Source: JBHELB01 sp041859045
Lineage (GTDB): Bacteria > Hydrogenedentota > Hydrogenedentia > Hydrogenedentales > SLHB01
Direction of reading: 5' to 3'
NCBI GenBank assembly: GCA_041859045.1
Contig: JBHELB010000030.1
Span: 41,338 to 105,337, forward strand
Length of the DNA: 64,000 bases
Shown: positions 57,549-64,000 of the stretch, one piece after another
How positions within the stretch are numbered: the stretch's first letter is position 1
Layout of the letters: each line of letters opens with the position of its first letter
Translations under genes and position numbers: made by a program
Notes under the pieces: model-generated
The model's database searches: none
Seen by the model: the letters and a program-made list of their open reading frames with translations, nothing else
What the model was told of the DNA's origin: nothing

Positions 57549-60500
57549 CTAGTGGAGGCCGAGGATCGCGTTGATCGCGAATTGAACGTCGGCGACATTC
57601 CCGCGACGATCCCCCGTAATGTCGATCGGTGCCGGTTGGCCTAACTGCAGGATCGCGTTAATGGCCATCTGGACGTCCCGCGCGTCCGCACGGCCGTCCC
57701 CGTTGATATCGGCGGCCTCGGCGGTCGGAATCGTGGCGGCGCGCGAATCGATCATCACTTGCCGCGTCTCGCCCGACGCGTAAGGATTCCCATCCGCGTC
57801 GTATGCGGTGACCGTCCATTCATACGTGGCGCCGTCAGCGAGGGCAAACTCCGAATCGCCTTTGAAGACGGTGTACGGGTTGCGCAAGCCATTGAGGCGA
57901 ATCGGCTCGGGGCGTATGCCGCTCCACGTGGTCGGTGTGAGGTCCACGCTGTACTCAACGGCCGGGGTGTCCTCGCGTGGACGCCAGGAGAAGACCGCCG
58001 CCGGATTCACTACGCTGTTCGCTGCGGGCTGCACAAGGCCAACCGCGCCCGATCCTCCCGTTGCGAGGACGACTTCGGTGGTGTACGTGTATGGGAACGC
58101 CGAACCGCTGGAGAACTGGATTTCCACGAAGTAGGCCACAGTCTGGCCCGGCGTGGGCGCGACGGTGGCGGTGTACGTGCCGGGGGCGGAGGCGGTCAAC
58201 GTGGTGGACTGCCAACTCGAGGCTACGCCGGGGCTGCGGAAGTCGCGGGTGGAGGCGGTGGATTGCCACTGCCGGACAACCGTGGGCGTGCCCCCCGAGA
58301 CCGTGACGGTCAACGTGGTGCTGCCCGGCGAGGCCACCCAGGAGATTTGCGGCATCGAGGTCGAGTCGTTGGCCACGGCGCGATACCACGGAATCGCCGT
58401 TTGCAGGGCGTTCTCGGGGCCGGTCACGGCCGGATTCGAGCCCACTAGCGTCTGGTTCACGTTCGGCACGAACCGAAGGCTCATGATGTTCTTGCTGCGC
58501 TCTTCCTCCGTGAAGCGCGTCGAATCGACAAGCGCCGAGTAGTAGTGTTGCGTGGCGTCGGGCGCCGTGTAGTGGTCGCCCGTGGCCATGATGGCGTACT
58601 TCGGAATGCTGAAGCGATCCAGCAGCCGGTACGGGTCGATGCTTGGCGTCAATGGACTGCCCTCGACTCCCGGTCCAAGGAGCGCCTGACCGCGTGCCAG
58701 GGAGAGTCGTCCGAAGACGTCGAAACCGATCGGCGAGAAATCGACCCACACCGGGTAGAGCGTCGAGCTGAATGAGGTGTACAGCGACTTATAGTAGTCG
58801 CCCTGAACATCGAAGTTCAGTTGATTGAACACCAGTGGCGCTACGCCCTTGACGCGCGGGTCGACCGCGGCCGTCAGCCACGCGGCCCAGCCGCGCTTGC
58901 CCGCGCCCGCAACGACAAATCCATCGAACGGCGTTAGCGCATTGTCGGAGGCCCATTCGGAGAGCGCATCCATCGCGCGAACGGCGGCCTTGGTCATTGG
59001 CAAGAGCACTGGCCATTGCTCGTCGGCCCCATTGAGATATTGCGCCATGGAGAACGCCAGCAGCTTGTCTTCGGAGTAGGTCGTGCCCGGGGCATCGGCG
59101 AACGTGATAGGTTGATTCGGCACAACCGTCAGAACCGCGACGCGCGTGCTCGCGCTGATTGCGAACTGGATCAGGTCGGCCGGCGGCGCCGGAGGGGTGC
59201 CCGTCAGATCGGCGGTCGTGCCGCCGGTCAAGTACAGCAGACAGTGCCGCCCGACGCCGATGTTGGCGTTGAGCGCCGTGGGGGTGATCACCGTCAGTCG
59301 ATGTTTCCACACGTACGGCGAGTCCACATCCGCCGGGGTGCGGTAGGTGTGCCACGCGAGCGAGGTGAGTTCGAGCGCTTGCGCGGTCACGTTCTGAAGG
59401 CCCAGAGGAATCGTTCCCAGGGATTTCCATGACTTGGCAAGGTTTGCAGCCGGCGGATAGGTCTCCGCCGCGTTCACATACGCATCTAGCGCGGTGTTCT
59501 GGAAAACGCGAATATACTTGTTCTTCGTCAGCGTCGAGGTTTTCGGCTCGTTGTTCACGACCGTGAGCGACACGTCGTAACTGCCCGCCGCGCCGTAGGT
59601 ATGCGAAGGATTCTTCTCGCCGCTGGTCTGGAAATCGCCAAAATCCCAGGCCCACGAAGTAATCGTGGCGCCGGGGCCCGGCAGCGATTGGTCGGTGAAC
59701 TGCACCTGCCTGGACATGTCGGGGAAGATGCGAGTCTTATCCGAAGTGAATAACGCCGTCAGGTCTGGCGGCAGCACCGTGATGGTCTTGGAGACCGAGG
59801 CAAGTTTCTCGCCGTCGAAGACCGTCAAGCTCACCGTATAGGTTCCCTCGGCCGTGTACGTGTGTTTCGGGTTTTGCTCCGTCGAGTCGTCGCCATCGCC
59901 GAAGTACCACAGCCACTGCCATTGGTTATCCACCGGGCGCGAGCCTGCCGTCGTCAGATCGGTGAAAGAAGTCTCCATCCCTATGCGCGTGGGGTTGGGC
60001 GTCCATGTGAAATCGACAGACGGCGGACGCGTCACGCGAATGTAGTTCGATTTACTCTCGAAAACCGAGTCTATCCCGTCCGTAACGGTCAGGGTTACGG
60101 TAAACGTTCCGTCCACGAGGTACGTGTGCGCCGGGTTAAGGTTGCCCGCCGTGCTGGGATCGTTCGATTTCCAGACGGCCGTTTGCCCATCGCCGAAATC
60201 CCATGTGCGCTGCGTTACCGGCAGCGCCTGTGCGGGCACCGTCGTTGCGTCCGTGAACTGCACCGTGCCGCCGACATCCAGCAATAGCGGCGTGGCGGAG
60301 AAATTGGGGATGGCCATATCCTTGACGCGGATGAAGTCCGCCTTTGTCGCGGTGTACGAGCCGGTGGCGTCCGCGACGGTCAGTTTGACCGTGTACAGAC
60401 CAGGACGAGCGTACGCGTGCGACGGATTTCTCTGTGCGCTTGCCCCGCCATCGCCGAAATCCCAGGTCCACGTTGTGATGGGGTGATTCCCCGGCGTCGA

Positions 60501-62036
60501 CTGGTCGTAGAAGGACAGTATCTGCTGTACTGCCGCCAAGGTCGAGGACACGCCGAAGTCTGGCGTGGGGGGAACCGACAGCTCAACTTGGATGTAGCTG
60601 TCACGGACCGCGGTATTCGAGACAAATCCGTCGGATACCGTGAGCGATACGGTGTAAGTGCCCTGCTGCTGGTATACGTGCGAGGGGTTTTGGACCGTGC
60701 TCGTACTTCCATCGCCGAAACTCCAGAACCACGAGGAGATCGGGCGCGAACCCGGCGTCGAAATATCGGTGAAATTCACGACCTGTCCCGTGAACACGTT
60801 CGTCGGAACGCCTACGAATCCCGCTGTGGGCGCCGTCGCCTCCGTCACGTGGATATAGTTGGTCTTGGTCGTGGACACCTGTTGGAACCCATCGTAGATT
60901 TCCAACGTGACGGTATAATTTCCGGCGTTCTGATAGACATGGACGGGGTTCTGCTCGAGACTCGTCTGCCCGTCCCCGAAGTTCCAGCGCCACTGCAAAA
61001 TCGCCGATGAACCCGGAGTCGAAGTATCGTCGAAATAGATATTTTGTCCCGTGAGCACCTGGGTCGGCGTAGCCACGAAGTCCGCTACGGGTGCCTTGCG
61101 CACCACGTTGATATAGTTCACCTTGGTTTCCGTGTCGGAGTCTGTGTCGGCCGTTACGGTTAACGACACCGTGTAGGTGCCCGGGTGAGCATATTGATGC
61201 GACGGACTCTGCTCGGTGCTGGTTTGTCCATCTCCGAAATTCCACAGCCACCCCGAAATCGGCAAGCTGCCCTGCACGCTTTGATCGATGAACTGAAGCG
61301 AGGAACCCAAATTCACACTGGTTTGCGACGCGGTGAATTGGGCGACGGGCGGGATTTTCGTCGATACTTTGATGTACTGGGTCCTCACGGTCTGCGTCGC
61401 GGCGTTCGCGCTGACCACGCGCAACGACACCGTGTATGCGCCCGGGAAGAGGTAGCGATGCGTCGGGTTCTGTACCGTGCTCGAACTGCCGTCGCCGAAG
61501 TCCCAAATCCAGTTCGTGATCGGGCCATAGCCCGCCGCGAATGTCGATTGATCGCGGAACGTAACCAGTTCATTCACGAACACATCGGTCGCATCCGCAC
61601 TGAAATTGGCCACCAGCGAAGCGTTCGCAGTGACCGTCACGGTTTTCGGAACCACGCCCACCGAAGTGACGCGAATCTCGCCCTGCGCCGCCACACCGCC
61701 CATCTTCGTGCGATCCACTTGGACGACCACGGTGATCGGGTCGTCGGGACCATTGCTGACGCCGTCTTCCGGGGGCAACATCGCGCCTGTCTGCGGATCC
61801 ACATTGGAGAGCACGATCCAGGGCTGAGTCGTCGTCACGCGAATTGGCGCAAGCGGCTGCGAGCTAAATACCTTCGCCACCGAGAACGTTAGGATGTCCT
61901 TTTCCGTCCCGAAGTCGAGGCTTGTGGGGGCCACCAGCAACGCGAGACTGAAGTCGGGCGCGGGACACCCCACCAGTCCACCCGCGAGCAACCCTCCTGC
62001 CAAGATCAGCACGCACATGCCTCGGATGGCGCTCAT
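57549..62036 (-). CDS. Multi-PKD lipoprotein with PqaA-like hydrolase domain and C-terminal dockerin
   Basis: A 1495-residue surface protein. From ATG 62036 it has a lipoprotein signal (LAGGLLAGGLVGC), a short N-terminal domain, then eight PKD repeats (about residues 150-830; W-FGDG...NPSH-Y...G-YTVSL in each). A PhoPQ-related (PqaA-like) alpha/beta-hydrolase domain follows (about 850-1200) with GFVVAGAGKRGWAAWLTAAV and ATGDHYTAPDATQHYY. The end is a dockerin-like repeat pair (DINGDGRADARDVQMAINAI and ADVQFAINAI). The elbow has Gly where I expect Ser. Target unknown; PKD repeats suggest matrix or polysaccharide binding. Confidence 0.87.
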   Translation of the reverse strand: MSAIRGMCVLILAGGLLAGGLVGCPAPDFSLALLVAPTSLDFGTEKDILTFSVAKVFSSQPLAPIRVTTTQPWIVLSNVDPQTGAMLPPEDGVSNGPDDPITVVVQVDRTKMGGVAAQGEIRVTSVGVVPKTVTVTANASLVANFSADATDVFVNELVTFRDQSTFAAGYGPITNWIWDFGDGSSSTVQNPTHRYLFPGAYTVSLRVVSANAATQTVRTQYIKVSTKIPPVAQFTASQTSVNLGSSLQFIDQSVQGSLPISGWLWNFGDGQTSTEQSPSHQYAHPGTYTVSLTVTADTDSDTETKVNYINVVRKAPVADFVATPTQVLTGQNIYFDDTSTPGSSAILQWRWNFGDGQTSLEQNPVHVYQNAGNYTVTLEIYDGFQQVSTTKTNYIHVTEATAPTAGFVGVPTNVFTGQVVNFTDISTPGSRPISSWFWSFGDGSTSTVQNPSHVYQQQGTYTVSLTVSDGFVSNTAVRDSYIQVELSVPPTPDFGVSSTLAAVQQILSFYDQSTPGNHPITTWTWDFGDGGASAQRNPSHAYARPGLYTVKLTVADATGSYTATKADFIRVKDMAIPNFSATPLLLDVGGTVQFTDATTVPAQALPVTQRTWDFGDGQTAVWKSNDPSTAGNLNPAHTYLVDGTFTVTLTVTDGIDSVFESKSNYIRVTRPPSVDFTWTPNPTRIGMETSFTDLTTAGSRPVDNQWQWLWYFGDGDDSTEQNPKHTYTAEGTYTVSLTVFDGEKLASVSKTITVLPPDLTALFTSDKTRIFPDMSRQVQFTDQSLPGPGATITSWAWDFGDFQTSGEKNPSHTYGAAGSYDVSLTVVNNEPKTSTLTKNKYIRVFQNTALDAYVNAAETYPPAANLAKSWKSLGTIPLGLQNVTAQALELTSLAWHTYRTPADVDSPYVWKHRLTVITPTALNANIGVGRHCLLYLTGGTTADLTGTPPAPPADLIQFAISASTRVAVLTVVPNQPITFADAPGTTYSEDKLLAFSMAQYLNGADEQWPVLLPMTKAAVRAMDALSEWASDNALTPFDGFVVAGAGKRGWAAWLTAAVDPRVKGVAPLVFNQLNFDVQGDYYKSLYTSFSSTLYPVWVDFSPIGFDVFGRLSLARGQALLGPGVEGSPLTPSIDPYRLLDRFSIPKYAIMATGDHYTAPDATQHYYSALVDSTRFTEEERSKNIMSLRFVPNVNQTLVGSNPAVTGPENALQTAIPWYRAVANDSTSMPQISWVASPGSTTLTVTVSGGTPTVVRQWQSTASTRDFRSPGVASSWQSTTLTASAPGTYTATVAPTPGQTVAYFVEIQFSSGSAFPYTYTTEVVLATGGSGAVGLVQPAANSVVNPAAVFSWRPREDTPAVEYSVDLTPTTWSGIRPEPIRLNGLRNPYTVFKGDSEFALADGATYEWTVTAYDADGNPYASGETRQVMIDSRAATIPTAEAADINGDGRADARDVQMAINAILQLGQPAPIDITGDRRGNVADVQFAINAILGLH

Positions 62037-62201
62037 CAGTCGCACTCCTCCTGTCCGTTTCGAGGTCCAAACCAAATCGCTGCCAGAAGACAATACTCCC
62101 CCTGGCAGGAAGTCTTACAGTAACCCCCTAAATGATGACAGGTTCCGGAAGTCCAGTCAATAGTTTTACTTTCCTAAACTGTGGTTCTGCGTCGTACCTG
62201 A

Positions 62202-62230
62202 ATTGTACGCGATGCCCTGCCGATGCGCAA
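62202..62230 (-). promoter_or_regulatory. Sigma70-type promoter for the PKD lipoprotein gene
   Basis: Minus strand TTGCGC (62230-62225) and TACAAT (62207-62202) with 17 bp between; leader about 160 nt before the ATG at 62036. GGAGGAG precedes the start codon. Confidence 0.5.
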
Positions 62231-62252
62231 GGCGTGACACAGGACAGAACAG

Positions 62253-62281
62253 TTGATCACTGGTCCAGAGCTTTCTACACT
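62253..62281 (+). promoter_or_regulatory. Sigma70-type promoter for the amidohydrolase gene
   Basis: TTGATC at 62253-62258 and TACACT at 62276-62281 with 17 bp between; the ATG lies 54 bp downstream after GGAGAGGGGA. It is divergent from the PKD gene promoter. Confidence 0.55.
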
Positions 62282-62335
62282 GGCGTGGGGGGAGGGTGTC
62301 GAATTTCGCCCCGCGCGGGGTGGAGAGGGGAGACT

Positions 62336-63658
62336 ATGACACCGAAGGTGGACACGGCAGCTATTCCCAATTTCTGCGCGCACGAGCACTGGGGAAGCTT
62401 TGATGCGTTTGGGATGGCGCCCGAGGGATTCCGTGCCGATGTGGTGTGCGGCGCTCAGCCCAGACGCGCGGTGACGGTTTTCGATCTGCTATTGGATCCC
62501 TACCTTGGGTATCGGCTGATCTGCGCGGGAATAGATCTGAATGGCGTCGCGCGCGCGGCTGGAGCGGATTCCTTTTACGAGTGGGTGGAAACCGATCGGG
62601 CTCCCGCGCTGGCCGCTTTGAATCATGCGCTGGACCCGCATCGCATGTCGGGCGCTTACGCTTGTATCCGCCGAGGGATTCAAGCGTTGCACGGCGCGGA
62701 TATCGACGAAGTGTTGCGCACGGGAACGGGGCTCGATGCACTCAACGATGCCTTGGCGCGGCGGTATCGCGGAGTCTATGTCTGGTACCGCGAGGGCATG
62801 CGCCGTGCCGCGTTTTCGGGCCTCATACGTCCGGTGCATCCCGAATATTACCTGCGCGAAGAGACGCCCGACCTCGCCGCCGAGGAGCGCGAGATGACCG
62901 CGACGTTGCTTCGCGTCGATCCGTTTCTGGAGCTGTGGCCTGCCGAGTGTCCGCGCCGCGACGCCTTGGCGGCGGCGACGCGCACGTCGCCCAGCAACGC
63001 CGACGGGTGGCGGGCGTTTATTGCCGCGGTGTTCGACAGAGTCGCAAAGGGCGGCGGGCGCGGTATCAAGCAGGCACAGGCGTATTCCCGCAGCCTGCGG
63101 TTCGAGTTTCGCCGCGACGACGAAATCCCCTGGGGCGCGATCAGACATCCCGAGGAGGTCCGCGCGTTTCAGGACTGGGTCATGCACGAGTGTTGTCGCC
63201 AAGCGGCGGAGCGCGGCTGGCCTCACCAGATCCACGTGGGCACGCACAACCTCGAGCAATCCCGCCCATGGCCGCTCACCGAGCTTGCGTGCCGGTACCC
63301 CGGTATGAAGCTCGTCTTGTTGCATACGTGGCCCTATTCCGACGAGGCGGGGGCGATGGCGCAGCAATTTCCTAACGTATATCTCGACCCGTGCTGGTTG
63401 GTCGTCCTGAATCCTGAATTTCTCCGTCGCGCACTTGCCGCCTGGCTCTGCTACGTGCCCTCGCACAAGATTCTTCTCAGCCACGACGCCACGTCTTTGG
63501 AAATGGCCGTAGGCGCGGCGCAGTTTGCGCGGGAAGTCTTGGCGGATACGCTCACTCATGCCTTTGCCGATGCGCGCGGCCGCGCGGAGGACCTTCCGAA
63601 GTGCATGGAGCGCATCCTGCACGGAAACGCCGCGGATATTTTCCTAGGCGCCTCATAG
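62336..63658 (+). CDS. Amidohydrolase 2-family metal-dependent hydrolase
   Basis: A 440-residue TIM-barrel protein. The start motif FCAHEHWGSFDAF gives the His-x-His metal pair; further ligands are likely in PHQIHVGTHN, KLVLLHTWPYSDEAGAMAQQ and KILLSHDATSLEMAVG (the last with the metal-binding Asp). Related proteins hydrolyse or decarboxylate small compounds; which one is unclear. I start at ATG 62336 because the upstream open frame lies in the promoter region and has no homology. Confidence 0.85.
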   Translation: MTPKVDTAAIPNFCAHEHWGSFDAFGMAPEGFRADVVCGAQPRRAVTVFDLLLDPYLGYRLICAGIDLNGVARAAGADSFYEWVETDRAPALAALNHALDPHRMSGAYACIRRGIQALHGADIDEVLRTGTGLDALNDALARRYRGVYVWYREGMRRAAFSGLIRPVHPEYYLREETPDLAAEEREMTATLLRVDPFLELWPAECPRRDALAAATRTSPSNADGWRAFIAAVFDRVAKGGGRGIKQAQAYSRSLRFEFRRDDEIPWGAIRHPEEVRAFQDWVMHECCRQAAERGWPHQIHVGTHNLEQSRPWPLTELACRYPGMKLVLLHTWPYSDEAGAMAQQFPNVYLDPCWLVVLNPEFLRRALAAWLCYVPSHKILLSHDATSLEMAVGAAQFAREVLADTLTHAFADARGRAEDLPKCMERILHGNAADIFLGAS

Positions 63659-63699
63659 ACAAAGACTTGCGCGCCATGTCCAACTTCCCCTGAGGGGGG

Positions 63700-63728
63700 T
63701 TGTAGGTTTCGCCGGAACAGTGTATCCT
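63700..63728 (+). promoter_or_regulatory. Sigma70-type promoter near the window edge
   Basis: TTGTAG at 63700-63705 and TATCCT at 63723-63728 with 17 bp between. An ATG follows only 8 bp after the -10, the same spacing as before the MFS gene at 18924. Confidence 0.45.
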
Positions 63729-63736
63729 GTTTGTCG

Positions 63737-63796
63737 ATGTCGGCCGGCTCGCCCGAGTCGGTAGGGGAGACATCGCGGGTGGTTTCGAGCGGCTAA
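63737..63796 (+). pseudogene. Possible truncated 5' end of a leaderless gene
   Basis: ATG 63737 opens 19 codons (MSAGSPESVGETSRVVSSG) before TAA, directly behind a good promoter. The reading frame stops exactly where the minus-strand edge ORF ends (63793). It may be the remnant of a gene cut by insertion of the AT-richer segment to the right, or merely chance. Low confidence. Confidence 0.2.
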
Positions 63797-64000
63797 GCCT
63801 TAGGGTCTTGGTTAGGCAGACGGCCCTGGGCGGGAAAGGTGTACACCAATGTCCCGGAACACTGCTGTCCGGTTGTTTTTGAGGTTGTGGGTTGTAATTT
63901 GAGTTTTGCCAATGCGTTATAGACGGTTTTGGGAGTGATCGATATGGGAATCGGAATAGACTTGGGCCTTTCCAATCGTGTAAGGACGCGAGGAACGACC
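63793..64000 (-). CDS. C-terminal part of an unrecognised protein (cut by window edge)
   Basis: The minus-strand frame is open from the window end to TAG at 63793, 68 residues inside the window: VVPRVLTRLERPKSIPIPIS, then ITPKTVYNALAKLKLQPTTS and a Cys-containing tail ending in GRLPNQDPKA. Composition is AT-richer than the neighbours and the codon use differs, suggesting foreign DNA such as a mobile-element gene. I do not recognise the family. Confidence 0.4.
   Translation of the reverse strand, partial: VVPRVLTRLERPKSIPIPISITPKTVYNALAKLKLQPTTSKTTGQQCSGTLVYTFPAQGRLPNQDPKA

Noticed and set aside
1..64000. CRISPR arrays and rRNA genes
   Set aside because: No regularly spaced repeats and no rRNA-like stretches were seen.

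Overview
The window reads as one contiguous chromosomal segment of a Gram-negative, flagellated, GC-rich bacterium. Outer-membrane genes (bamA, skp-like, lpxD, lpxC) indicate a lipid A-bearing outer membrane. Three traits fit lineages near the PVC/Hydrogenedentota part of the tree better than proteobacteria: an LpxC-FabZ fusion, a pilin with the C-terminal H-GG-N-V-L-DG signature common in planctomycete-like genomes, and a PKD/dockerin lipoprotein. That placement is inference; there is no rRNA gene here to settle it.

Layout. 1-3.8 kb: 5' end of dnaG (minus), rsmA coupled to an NtrB-like histidine kinase, and a convergent SGNH hydrolase. 4-13 kb: an envelope block, clpC-bamA-skp-lpxD-lpxC/fabZ, followed by a second free-standing lpxC. 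13-16.4 kb: hinT, aroE, aroK, a PTS EIIA/zinc-ribbon fusion and a cyclic-nucleotide-binding protein. 16.6-18.9 kb: fliD-fliS behind a sigma28-type promoter. 18.9-26.5 kb: MFS transporter, transglutaminase-like protein, alpha-L-fucosidase, PP2C phosphatase, an alpha/beta hydrolase lacking its nucleophile serine, an HD-GYP protein and a DUF2007 protein. 26.6-38.3 kb: two type II secretion/type IV pilus-like loci on the minus strand (gspI-J-K-F, and an ECF sigma/anti-sigma pair followed by gspF-gspF-gspE and four pseudopilins), with a short flagellin gene between them under a second sigma28-type promoter. 38.5-43.1 kb: a glycosyltransferase cluster containing a split Alg13/Alg14-like pair. 43.1-47.3 kb: DUF554, a PilT with an N-terminal extension, and glnB/amtB with a sigma54-like promoter. 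A tRNA-Leu(AAG) lies at 47.6 kb. 47.8-52.7 kb: a secreted glycosidase-like protein, an aldo/keto reductase and an ArnT/PMT-like membrane glycosyltransferase. 52.7-56.2 kb: a methyltransferase-TPR protein and fliL-fliN-fliO-fliP, with no fliM. 56.3-64 kb: small zinc-ribbon and membrane proteins, a 1495-residue lipoprotein with PKD repeats, a PqaA-like domain and a dockerin, an amidohydrolase, and an AT-richer edge with a partial unrecognised ORF.

Two themes join the genes. Envelope biogenesis forms one block: OM protein assembly and lipid A synthesis next to ClpC. Surface appendages form the other: flagellar cap, filament and export genes, plus T2S/pilus-like machinery with three GspF paralogues and a retraction-type ATPase. 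The second pilus-like operon follows directly on an ECF sigma/anti-sigma pair. Many genes are preceded by ordinary sigma70-type promoters (TTGNNN, 17-18 bp, TANNNT), and both filament-gene promoters share a sigma28 layout with a 12-bp gap. The best leads are the ECF-headed secretion/pilus operon, the paired sigma28 promoters, the two hydrolase domains with serine-to-glycine changes at the predicted nucleophile, and the tandem LpxC paralogues.
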